DNA of 59,840 bases. It comes from Ignavibacteria bacterium (GTDB lineage Bacteria; Bacteroidota; Ignavibacteria; Kapaibacteriales; UBA4661). Location of the stretch: NCBI GenBank assembly GCA_013298775.1, contig JAAFIV010000029.1, positions 1 through 59,840 of the forward strand, read 5' to 3'. Below, piece after piece: positions 17,422-27,300 of this stretch; within the stretch, counting starts at the first letter, position 1; each line of letters opens with the position of its first letter. Under the pieces are notes generated by a model. It searched no databases. It worked only from the letters and a program-made list of their open reading frames with translations, and was not told the origin of the DNA. A program made the position numbers and the translations under genes.

Positions 17422-18489
17422 CTAATTTTTCACCGTGTTTGCTTCGCGAAGCGCGGTAAATTCATCCACGCGAGGATTCATCACCTTGAAAAAAAGCGGC
17501 GGAATAAGTGCGAGAATCATCATGCCCGGATAGCCCGTTGGCATTTGCGGGGATTCATCGAAAACCCGCAATGCTTGGTAGCGACGAATCGGGTTGATAT
17601 GGTGGTCGGCGTGGCGTTGCAATTTTACCAGTAGAATGTTGGACAAGGTTTCACGCGCTTCCCACGAATGCGCTGGAGTAACGTTTTCGTAACGTCCGTT
17701 TGGCATCTGACGGCGCATTAAACCATAGTGTTCGAGGTAATTGACCAATTCTAATTCTTGAATAGCAACATAACTTTGGAGAATAAAAAATGGAAAAGCA
17801 ATCCATCCAAAGGCAAGTGTTAATGCGCCCGCGAGAGCCATTGGCAATGCAGCAAACCACAACATTTGGTTTCGCCAATGCACAATCGGAATGTTTCGCT
17901 TCCGAAGCCGCTCAGTTTCAAGCTCCCACGCACTTTTCCAGCTTCCTATCAGTACACGCGGAAAGAAAGCATAAAAATTCTCTCCACGACGCGCCGTTGC
18001 TGGGTCGGCGGGTGTTGCAATGCGAACATGATGTCCGCGAAGATGTTCAATGAAAAAGTGCATATAGCTTACGGTCATGAGCAGCATTTTTCCAGAAAAT
18101 TGCTCGAATTTTGAGGGTTTGTGCAAAAGTTCATGCGCAAAATTGATACCATTACCATTGAGAATGCCTAGTGAAACCGTCATTCCCAGCATTTCCCACC
18201 ATTGCATGGGTTTGGGCTGGGCGGCAATACACCACGCACATCCAATCAGGCACGCAAGCTGTACCACAGCATACATCACGGTTACAAGGCGAAAACTAAT
18301 GCGATTTTCTAATTCCTCGTACTCCTCAGCCGTGTAGTTCGTGTGGTTTCGCCCGATGAGCGAATCCAGGAGGGGAACGAGGAAGAAAATTACTGCTGGA
18401 GTGAGGAAATTCCACAGCCCGCCAAGCCAGTAACCAAGAGCTAAGCAGCCGTGCAAAAGAAAAACACCAAAATAAGGAAATGCGCTCAT
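17422..18489 (-). CDS. alkB: AlkB-type alkane 1-monooxygenase (membrane di-iron hydroxylase)
   Basis: 355 aa, about six membrane helices. All AlkB histidine signatures are present: HELLHK (119-124), EHLRGHH (148-154), the family hallmark NYLEHYG (250-256) and LQRHADHH (290-297). These bind the two irons that hydroxylate the end carbon of n-alkanes or related chains. ATPADPATARRG after the second box is also typical. No rubredoxin domain or gene is seen in the window, so the electron donor must be elsewhere. Upstream in the same orientation, 170 bp away, is a cytochrome-b-like membrane protein. Substrate range (alkane versus fatty acyl chain) cannot be told. Confidence 0.93.
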   Translation of the reverse strand: MSAFPYFGVFLLHGCLALGYWLGGLWNFLTPAVIFFLVPLLDSLIGRNHTNYTAEEYEELENRISFRLVTVMYAVVQLACLIGCAWCIAAQPKPMQWWEMLGMTVSLGILNGNGINFAHELLHKPSKFEQFSGKMLLMTVSYMHFFIEHLRGHHVRIATPADPATARRGENFYAFFPRVLIGSWKSAWELETERLRKRNIPIVHWRNQMLWFAALPMALAGALTLAFGWIAFPFFILQSYVAIQELELVNYLEHYGLMRRQMPNGRYENVTPAHSWEARETLSNILLVKLQRHADHHINPIRRYQALRVFDESPQMPTGYPGMMILALIPPLFFKVMNPRVDEFTALREANTVKN

Positions 18490-18549
18490 AGTGATAACTG
18501 GTGCGAGAAAGTGAAAAAATCAGTGATGCTTCAATCCTCATTGCGAGCA

Positions 18550-18577
18550 TTGTTGCATACACCTTGTTGCATACATT
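18550..18577. repeat. 14-bp tandem duplication
   Basis: ttgttgcatacacc followed by ttgttgcatacatt, in the gap between alkB and the cytochrome-b-like gene. Confidence 0.8.
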
Positions 18578-18659
18578 GAGATAAGCAATATCGGTGTTCG
18601 TCGGCAAAAAGACAAGCGATATGTTTTATTTCCTCAATGCTTATTCCCTCAACATCATC

Positions 18660-19268
18660 TTAAAAAATCTTGTACACTTGAGGAATACTGATAGAATACA
18701 ATACGCCAGAGAATGCCAGCAAAATAGCTATGACGCAAACAGCACCAACGCCAACAATCCCAAACGCCTGTATTTGTGCGCGTTGCGGGCTAATTTTACC
18801 AAGCATTTTTTGATAATGAATGCTTGCAATATGAGTAAAAACAGCAATCACCGACAACGCATAGTACACCACAAAAAACCATCGAACAACGCTCAATAGT
18901 ACCAGTGCCCCAAAGTAAAAGTTGGTATCAAGGTGAAAATAGTAGCGTCCTGCCAAGACTGCAGAAAGATGCGCAACGAGAAAAAACGATAAATATGCCC
19001 CCGATGCAACTTGTGCTTTTTCCGCAAACGGCAGTCCACGCCAGCCTTTGCGTCGTACAAGCAGAATTCCGCTTGGAATTTGAAGGCAAATCGCGGTAAC
19101 AAGCAGTGTTTCAATGAAGGGATTGCGGTACACCAAACGCGCATATTCCATAACGCGAATATGCGCTTCAATGCCCCACAAGGCGCATACATGGTTGCCG
19201 AGATGAATACCAATAAACACAGCAAGCGTCAAGCCTGCAAAGCGATGGAGCGAACGAAGAGAAAACAT
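18660..19268 (-). CDS. Cytochrome-b-like integral membrane protein (tentative)
   Basis: 202 aa with about five membrane helices. Histidines sit inside helices 1, 3 and 4 (LHRFAGL, GIHLGNH, VAHLSAV, FTHIASIH), a layout like haem-b membrane anchors such as SdhC/FrdC. Haem binding is an inference; no full family signature was recognised. It lies just upstream of alkB in the same direction, so it might pass electrons to, or simply be neighbour of, the hydroxylase. Confidence 0.6.
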   Translation of the reverse strand: MFSLRSLHRFAGLTLAVFIGIHLGNHVCALWGIEAHIRVMEYARLVYRNPFIETLLVTAICLQIPSGILLVRRKGWRGLPFAEKAQVASGAYLSFFLVAHLSAVLAGRYYFHLDTNFYFGALVLLSVVRWFFVVYYALSVIAVFTHIASIHYQKMLGKISPQRAQIQAFGIVGVGAVCVIAILLAFSGVLYSISIPQVYKIF

Positions 19269-19372
19269 GGGAACACAATAAAAGTGAGAAATAAGGTATT
19301 TCTCTTACAAGACAATCATGCAGAATGTTTGTGACCGTTTTCAAAAAATTAGCGTGAAAATGTAGCGGAGCA

Positions 19373-19981
19373 TTAGCGTATATCCCGCAATTTTGCTCGC
19401 CAATTTTCCATAAAACCAATCACGCGACGCAGGTATGCAATGAGCTTCGGAATGAGAATCAGCGAAGCAACTACGCCGATTGCAACGATAATGATAATCG
19501 CAACTGGATAAAAAACAGCAAGCGAAATTCCACCAATAGCCAGAACATCTTCCGCCGAGCTTGCAACGATATTGGTAACAGGTTCAGGACTTGTATTGAT
19601 GGCAGCTCGCGTCGTGGCTTTCGCGCTGTGCGAGGTGAGCGCAAGTCCGCCGCCCACGAGCAGGGCGATTGTTTGAATGGTGGAATCGAATTTTGCAAAG
19701 GTCGCGGCAGCTAAAATCGCGCCCGCAGGAACGCGAATAAACGTGTGGATGGCATCCCACGCAGTATCAACGGCGGGGATTTTATCAGCAATAAACTCAA
19801 TCGTGTACATGAAGGCGGCAATGCCAATCACCCACCAACTCGTGAGCGCGTCCAGATTCCCCGGAAGCGGTACATGCGCAAAGCGTCCGAGCAAGCCCAG
19901 CGTTGCGACCGTAGCATATAAGTTCACGCCCGAGAGCCACGATGAACCCATTGCCATTGCGAGTGTTCCGGTCATATCCAT
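19373..19981 (-). CDS. DUF4126-family membrane protein
   Basis: 202 aa from the ATG at 19981, which has aaagg about nine bases ahead; a longer frame would need a TTG. Sequence features match DUF4126: SGVNLYATVATLGLLGRF at the N-terminus, WWVIGIAAFMYTIEFIADKI, VDTAWDAIHTFIRVPAGA, then further helices and SAKATTRAAINTSPEPV. Function of the family is unknown. It follows the DUF4112 gene closely (27 bp), suggesting a shared transcript. Confidence 0.82.
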   Translation of the reverse strand: MDMTGTLAMAMGSSWLSGVNLYATVATLGLLGRFAHVPLPGNLDALTSWWVIGIAAFMYTIEFIADKIPAVDTAWDAIHTFIRVPAGAILAAATFAKFDSTIQTIALLVGGGLALTSHSAKATTRAAINTSPEPVTNIVASSAEDVLAIGGISLAVFYPVAIIIIVAIGVVASLILIPKLIAYLRRVIGFMENWRAKLRDIR

Positions 19982-20008
19982 ATTGCACAACCTTTTTGAA
20001 GTACGATA

Positions 20009-20560
20009 TTAAAGCGTTTCGAGAACGCCCGTAAACCATGTAAAAACGCTGATACTAAGAGCCACTGCAAGCCCCACAACAAGTACCACCAGCAGCAAGC
20101 ACAAACCTACGACAACACCAACAACTACGCCACTTTGTTTCGTTATTTGTTCAGGAGCGACGGCATATTTTTCGAGCAAATCGAAATTTTTCCGATTTGC
20201 TTTCCAAAAGAAATCAAACACCTGCCCTAAAAACGGTACCGCCCCAACGAGCGCATCAATACTGATATTTACAAACATTTGCGCAAGCACACGTTTTGGC
20301 ACATTCATACGCACCGCCGTAACGAGGAGGAAGGCACCCATCGCCGTTCCAGCCGCGTCGCCCGCAAAGGGAATGAGATTCAGAATCGGGTCGAGACCAA
20401 TACCAATGCGGGTTCCGGGTATTTTCACAACATCATCCAAGAGCCGCGCCAAACCACGCGCTGCTTCGAGTGGGTTTTTACGTGGTTCTTTACCTTGCAC
20501 ACCGCTCAACTCCGCTTGTATGCTTGTTTTTGGGGCAATATGTTCTACGGGAGCAGTCAT
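20009..20560 (-). CDS. DUF4112-family membrane protein
   Basis: 183 aa from the ATG at 20560. The pattern GIGLDPILNLIPFAGDAAGT followed by VPKRVLAQMFVNISIDAL and GAVPFLGQVFDFFWKANRKN is the DUF4112 signature. A long hydrophobic Val/Leu helix pair lies at the C-terminus. Role unknown. The frame extends upstream to 20614, but the family match begins after the chosen start. Confidence 0.85.
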   Translation of the reverse strand: MTAPVEHIAPKTSIQAELSGVQGKEPRKNPLEAARGLARLLDDVVKIPGTRIGIGLDPILNLIPFAGDAAGTAMGAFLLVTAVRMNVPKRVLAQMFVNISIDALVGAVPFLGQVFDFFWKANRKNFDLLEKYAVAPEQITKQSGVVVGVVVGLCLLLVVLVVGLAVALSISVFTWFTGVLETL

Positions 20561-20673
20561 ATCATTGAAAAATAGAGCTTGTTTGTTACAAATATTATCA
20601 AACGACAAATGCACACAACACGTGCATTCACAATGCTTTCAGCCTTCAGCTTTCACATTTCAACCTTCTCGTT

Positions 20674-20994
20674 CTACTCCGCAATGACGGCAGTTCCATT
20701 CACGCTCACCATCATCATTCCGTTTTTTTCGCCAAGCACTTCGTAGTCCAAATCCACACCAACAATTGCATTCGCACCACGCTGAATTGCGAGGTCTTCC
20801 ATTTCCTGAAAAGCAAGCTGTCGTGCGCGTCCCAGCTCGCGTTCGTAGGTACCAGAGCGTCCGCCGATAACATCGGTAATGCCCGCAAACATATCTTTGA
20901 AAGCGTTCACGCCAACAATCGCTTCGCCAGTAACAACGCCAAGATATTTCTTGATACGGTAGCCTTCGAGCGTAGAAGTAGTAGTAATTATCAT
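20674..20994 (-). CDS. YbjQ/UPF0145-family protein
   Basis: 106 aa from the ATG at 20994. The N-terminal [20 protein letters not shown], the central [19 protein letters not shown] and the C-terminal [15 protein letters not shown] are hallmarks of the YbjQ family (PF01906), small proteins that form ring-like oligomers and whose role is unclear, although metal binding has been proposed. A convincing promoter precedes it. It probably leads the minus-strand run DUF4112-DUF4126, although 113 bp separate it from DUF4112. Confidence 0.88.
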   Translation of the reverse strand: MIITTTSTLEGYRIKKYLGVVTGEAIVGVNAFKDMFAGITDVIGGRSGTYERELGRARQLAFQEMEDLAIQRGANAIVGVDLDYEVLGEKNGMMMVSVNGTAVIAE

Positions 20995-21032
20995 GGTTTT
21001 GAGGGAATGTAGTGCGAAAAAGTTTATTTGTG

Positions 21033-21064
21033 CAAAGGTACAGAAAATCTCGTCGTTAGGCAAA
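21033..21064 (-). promoter_or_regulatory. Bacteroidota-type promoter of the YbjQ-like gene
   Basis: On the minus strand: TTTG at 21061-21064, a 20-nt spacer, then TACCTTTG (complement at 21033-21040). This matches the TTG-N19/20-TAnnTTTG pattern of Bacteroidota housekeeping promoters. Transcription would start about 30 bp before the ATG at 20994. The rest of the 20995-21322 divergent gap shows no other clear element. Confidence 0.65.
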
Positions 21065-21322
21065 TCTTGGCGCGAGGGAGAAATACATTTGACCGACAAT
21101 TTCACGGAACAGACAACACAAAAACGAACAAAAGAAAGTTGTGTACAATCCATAAAAATACGATATTACGAGCTGTGTTGTACGAGCAAAACTCAGTAGG
21201 GCTTTTTCGCTCGAAAGCCGCATATTCCCTACTTCGATTATCGGTCTCGCATCTTGCTCATGTATGCGTTTTTTGTTCTCCTTTTCCCCCGCTATTTCTC
21301 TATCGAATTTTTCGGAGCTTCT

Positions 21323-24300
21323 ATGTCATTTCTACCAATCTCTTTTGCAAAGCAGCGTGTTTGCTTTCTTCTGGTTCTTATTTTTGCCGGAATACTTCCA
21401 ACAGAATCCTTTGCTGCCCAGTATTGGTGGCGCACCTCCGCCCCTGACAATGTTTGGACAAATCTGAATAATTGGTCCACCACTGGTTTTGCTGGTGGTC
21501 CAGCGGCTGTCTTGCCAGGTGCGGCAGACGACGTAACGTTTGGTCTTCTCGCTGAAACGCCCAATAATATCCCTTTTGTAGCTCCTCCAACAATAAATGT
21601 TCACGGCATTCTCGCCACTACGCTTCAGCGCACGATTACATTTCCCAGTGGAACAACGCTCATTATTCATGGGAATACGAGCCATGCTGGTGGTAATGCA
21701 AACATCGAAATTGTAGCAGGAGCAACGATGCGCGTACTGAATGGTGCTAGCATTAGCGGTGCGGGTGGCGGTCATCGTTGGGTTATTTCTGGGACGTTTG
21801 AATTGCAGGGAAATGCCAATGTTGGCGCGAATTGTATGCGTTTTTTTTCTGGCTCGCTCTTGCGCTACACAGGAGCAACCAATCAAGTAGTTGGACCAGA
21901 ACTCACCGACGGACTGAGTGGAATGCCGTATGCAAGTGGCTTTCCTGGTAATATCGAAGTAAATACCATGCCTGGTATCAATCTGACTTTTCCCAGTGGT
22001 GCCGTCATTGCTGGCAGCACAATAATTCTGGCAGGAAAAGTAAATGATGGCGCGGGAACGCCACTCACCTTTAGCGGTAATTTTATTTTGAATGGTCCTG
22101 GCGCACGGCTTGTTTGCTCTGGTACAACCACAACGTTCAACGGTGCTATCAACCGAGTGTTGCAAGGCGAGGTTTGGTCGAGCGGTACGCTCACGGTCAA
22201 TTCTATCCTTCAGATGGATGGCGGCTTTCTTACTATCGTCGGCTCGGCAACGGTGAACGGTTCAAGCTATGTGAATTATCGCTCCTTTACGGCGCAAATA
22301 ACCTTCGCCGGACCATGGAACGGCACCACCACACCACAGATGTTTCCGCCACTTCCAAACCCAATGTATGGAATCGTAGAATTCGGGAACGGCAACATCA
22401 CCATTGGCAGTAATGTGTATTTTGCAGGAAATTTGAATAATGGCGGTGGTGCGCCAGACATCATTATCCCTGCGCCGCGCCGCGTCATTCTTGGAACAGG
22501 AGCAATCAGTCCAGGATGGCGTTTCAATGCGCAAATCAGCTCCACAATAGAAATACGTCGCCCAACACTTGATGGAGACTGGTTTACAGGCAATCAAGTC
22601 GGGCTTTTGGAAATAAACACTACTGCCAACGTTGCCCTCACGAATAATTTGACCGTGAGAAACTCGCTTACCATGACCAATTCTGGCAACCTCGTGCTTG
22701 GCGCGAACACGCTGGAAATGAATAGCAGTGCCATGCCGGGCTTTCTTGGCGGCGGCTCAGGAAAGATTGATGCAACCAACGCCGCAAGCGTCCTCCGCGT
22801 TTCGAGCAATCCCACGCTGGATGGCGCGTATTGTCTTACTCCCGTGCAGACGCTTCGCGCAGGAACAGCAGCTGCAGCCTCGCTTGGCGGTACGTGGTCG
22901 GTAAATAATTTCGACCTCACCAATGCAGGTTCCTTCACCGCCACCGGCACACTTACCTTGAACACAGGCGGAACGCACAACATCGGCACAGGCGGTGGTC
23001 GGACGCTCTTTATCGCGTCGGCGGGGCGCGTAGTGGTACAAAACGGTGCAACTCTAACCAACGACGGCGCAATAGATGTCGGCGGAGCGGCAACATTAGA
23101 AATTCAAAACAATGGCATCGTTGCTGGCGCGAATGATGTGAACTACACCGTACCAAACGCTGTCCTTGAATACACGGGAACAATGCTGAAAGCCGTTACT
23201 GGACGCGAATTTCCAAACATCATGAATGGCTCGGTACGTGTTGCAAATACTGGTTCGGTTGTCCAAGCTGCCGGACCAACAACCAAGACCGTTGCGGGAC
23301 AATTTACCTTTATCGGTGCGGGCAAATATTCCATAAATGGTGGCACGGGAAACGAGCTTATTTTGAATGGTGGCTTGACAAATACTGGCACGAGCGAACT
23401 TGAAACAAACGATAACGGGCTGACTATCAATGGTGCTGTTACGAATGCACTGCGTTTTGGGACTGCACCGAACAATACTCTGCGCAACTTCACTCTCGGC
23501 GCGGCTTCTGGCAATTTCGCGCTCGGTACACCGCTTGTCGTCGGTCCTTCGGGCATGTTCACTATGGGTGGCGGCAATATCGCCACTACCCTTGCCAATA
23601 CGCTCACCGTGCAGAACCCAGCTCCGACAGCTGTTGTGCGCACATCGGGTATGGTGCTGGGACCGCTCGACCGCGCTATGAATGCGGCGGGCGTATATGA
23701 TTTCCCTGTGGGTTCAGCCGCAACGTATATGCCCTTTCGCATTACCAATGCAGGAGCTACCGCAACAGCACGTATTCAGGCGGATAACAGCGTCTTTACG
23801 TCGTCCGGACCACACACGAATCTTTCGACTATTTTTGGCAATAATGGTTCATGGCAAATGGATGTACTCGCAGGTACTGTCGGCGGCGCGACTACGACCG
23901 TAACGATGCGCCCGACCGCCGCACCTGTTGCTGGAACGGTCGTGGGTGTAGCTGCTGGCGCACGCACCACCCCGTACACCTCGCTGGATGGCGCAATCGG
24001 CGGACCAGATATTACCAGTGTTGCGGGCGGGGTACTGACGGCATCAGCATTGACGCGGAGTTTCGCTGTTGGCAATGGTGCGCTGCCACCGACGAATCTC
24101 ACTTTTTCCGTTATTGCTAACACCAGTTTTTCAGCCAGCTTCACCGCCGCAACGCCAGTACCGACGGGCTATTTGGTGCTGGTGCGCCCTGCGGCTTCAG
24201 CTTCTACTGTTCCCGTCAATGGCACAATGTACCCCGTTGGCGGAACGCTTGGTGCGGGAACAATTCTTTCCAATAATACTTCCATTGGTCCAATTCCTGC

Positions 24301-27300
24301 AACAGGCTTAGTTGCTGGCACGAGCTATGTTGTAGAAGTATATTCGTACACTGGAACAATGGCTGTACCATTGTATGTAACAGGACAACTTCTCACGGCA
24401 ACGGTTACAACCACTGGCGGTGCGGGCTGCGGAACGATATCGCCACCAGTAACGGTAAATGTAAATCTCTATGAACGTTCGATTGACTTCACTGCCCTTG
24501 CACTCACGGGCGCGGGCGTGCTTGCAGGTGGCGGTACAAATACCGTCTATGCAAGTCCAGGAGGCGCATTAACCCTTGCGTATAACTTCGTAGGTATTGG
24601 TGCCGCCCCAACGTATTGTCCAGGATGTATTACCCAAATTTATGTGGGTATGAATAGTGCCGCATCCACAAACGTTTTTCGAGATTGTATTGCTCCTTTT
24701 GCGTTCAATCTCACCGGAAACCGCACAGGTATTACCTTCACTGCACCAGCAACGCCTGGTGTGTATTACATCAACGTCACTGGAACATGGGATTTTTCCT
24801 GCCGTCCAGTGGATTTCAACACGAGCTATGCTGCAAATAATACCATCGGTATTGTCATTGTCGGTACGCCACCATGCGTGAATTTAGGCGACATTATCAA
24901 TCTTGGTTTTGTAGCCAATACTGCTATTCCGTACCAAAATTTCGCTCCAGGAGCTGTCGTTGCTGGCTCTCCTATTGTCGGCAATTTCCGCCTCCGCGAC
25001 GGCGGAACCACGATGCCACCACAAACTGATAACGATAATTTCTCAACCGTTTTGCAGTCCGTTACCATCAGCATCAGCAATCCTGCACCGCTTGACCAAA
25101 TCGCACTCTACGACGGCACTGGCACAACAAAACTTGTAGAAGTTCCTGCCGCCGCAAGCGTGATGTTTACTATCCCCCCAGGACTTCGTGCTGCTTTTGC
25201 AACGGCTGCCGACAACGGTTTTGTAGATTTTATGCTGAAGGCAAGCTACAAAACAACTGTTATTGACAACGACGTGTTCAATTTTACCATTACCGCAGCC
25301 GTGACGGAAGCTCTCACGCCAGGCACACCGCGCTCTGGCTTGCTCAATCCTTCGGCAAGCATTGGTCCGAATGCCAATAGCGGCGTAGCTGTCATTGCCG
25401 ACCGCCTGACGATTGTGCAACAGCCCGCCATGACCATTACCACAGGCGCAACCATGCGCCCTAGCCCCGTTGTACATGCGGTAGATGTGAATAGCAACCG
25501 CGACCTTGATTTTGCTGGCGCAGTAACGGCGACAAACCCAAAACTTACGCCGTCTTCACCCATCAATACCACCGCAACGGCGGGTATTGCGATATTCCCG
25601 ACGCTGCGCTTTCTCGGTGCGCCCAATGCTGCCGAAACCGTGCAATTCGGTCCGCTCATGCCGATAAACAGCGCGGCATTCGCACTTGTACAACCGAGCA
25701 TTGTTGTGGCTCCGCCAGTAAGTTTTATCAATATGGGCAATCTCGGTTTGGGGCAACTACGCGATACCGTCATTACGATAACCGCCAGCAATGTTGCCCA
25801 AAACGGCACCGCATATTTTGCGCGAACAGCACCGCAAATTTCCTTCAGCTTTCCCGCAATGCCGCTCCAGCAAACGCCGCTCGCGCTCGTGCCAGCATTC
25901 ACGCCGTCCGATGCGGCAGGTGTTACCTACACGCAGCAAATTCGCATTCGCTACCAAGCTACGGCTGTCGGCTTTGATACGGCGCGGGTGCAGGTGAATT
26001 TTGGTCAGGCTCTTGTTTCCATCATCATTCTTGGACGCGGCGTAAACCCGAATCCCTTCGCGCTTTCCTTTACACGCCGCCAAAACATCTATGATTCGAC
26101 GGGCGTTGCAACGCGGGCAATTCAAAACGGCATTTCGATGGGCAATGTGTCCGTGAGCGTTTTCCGTCAAGATAGCCTCTGGACACCGATTACTGCTGTA
26201 CGCACTATCACACTTACGCCCTTGCCAGTGGCGGGCAGCACAGCGACCTTCACCATCAATTCGCAAGCCTCCATCTCGGTCCCTATTTTCAATTCGACAT
26301 CAGCAACCTTTTTCAATCCCGCCATTAGCTGGACAAACGCGCCAATAGTGGCTTCTACCACACAACTCTTGCTGCGTGCCAGCACGACCGAACCCGCAGT
26401 GCTTTCAACAACGATTTCGCTCGTTCTCAGCGTGGGAAATACCATTCCGAGCATCTCCTCCTTTGTGCCGCGCTACGCCGCGCCTGGGCAGACGGTGAAC
26501 ATCACGGGAACAAACTTTTTCAATATCCAAACCGTGCGCTTCAATGGCGTGAACGCAAGTAGCATTCAGGTTATTTCGCCAACGCTGCTGCGTGCCGTTG
26601 TTCCCAATATCCCGAACAATCCCGCGCTCGACACAGGTAGCGTCTTTGTGTCCAATGGCATATTTTCCGATAGTTTATCGCGATTTGAAGTAGCTCGCTC
26701 ACCGCAGATTCGCGCTTACTTCGCGCTTGAAAACGGCGTGCGACGTGGCTTCGAGGAAAATGTGCAAGCAGCAGGTAAGGCGGTGCGTATCATCGGGCGA
26801 AACTTCGCACCACGCTACAACACTGGTGAATCCTCGCTTACGCCCAATGTGAGCTTTGGCACTATTCCCGCAAATTTCGCCTTTGTGCTGAATGATTCTC
26901 TTGCGAATGCTACCGTGAACGATGGCGCGTCGGGCGCATTGGAGTATCAAAATCTTGCTGGCAGCACGACTGCAAGCACAGCATTTATCTACCTTCCGCC
27001 GCCAGAAGTTGCGAATATGTCGCCGCTTTTTTCGGGATTGAATCAGGAAATCACCATCACGGGCGCAAACTTCCGCGTGATAGATACGGTGCGGCTCGGC
27101 AATGTTGTTATTCCCAGTTCGCGCTACACGATTGACAACAACTTCACGCGCCTTCGCTTTTTGGTGCGCGATACCGTTGCCAATGCCGCGCTAACGGTTG
27201 TTACGGCGGCTGGCTCTACGACAAGTTCTCAGCGATTTACCTACGTTCCACCGCCAGAAATTCAGTCGTTCTCACCTGATTCTGGCAGCTTCGGTACGGC

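Noticed and set aside
21332-22165. Minus-strand open frame of 277 codons
   Set aside because: Antisense to the start of the giant T9SS gene, with a composition typical of a shadow frame.
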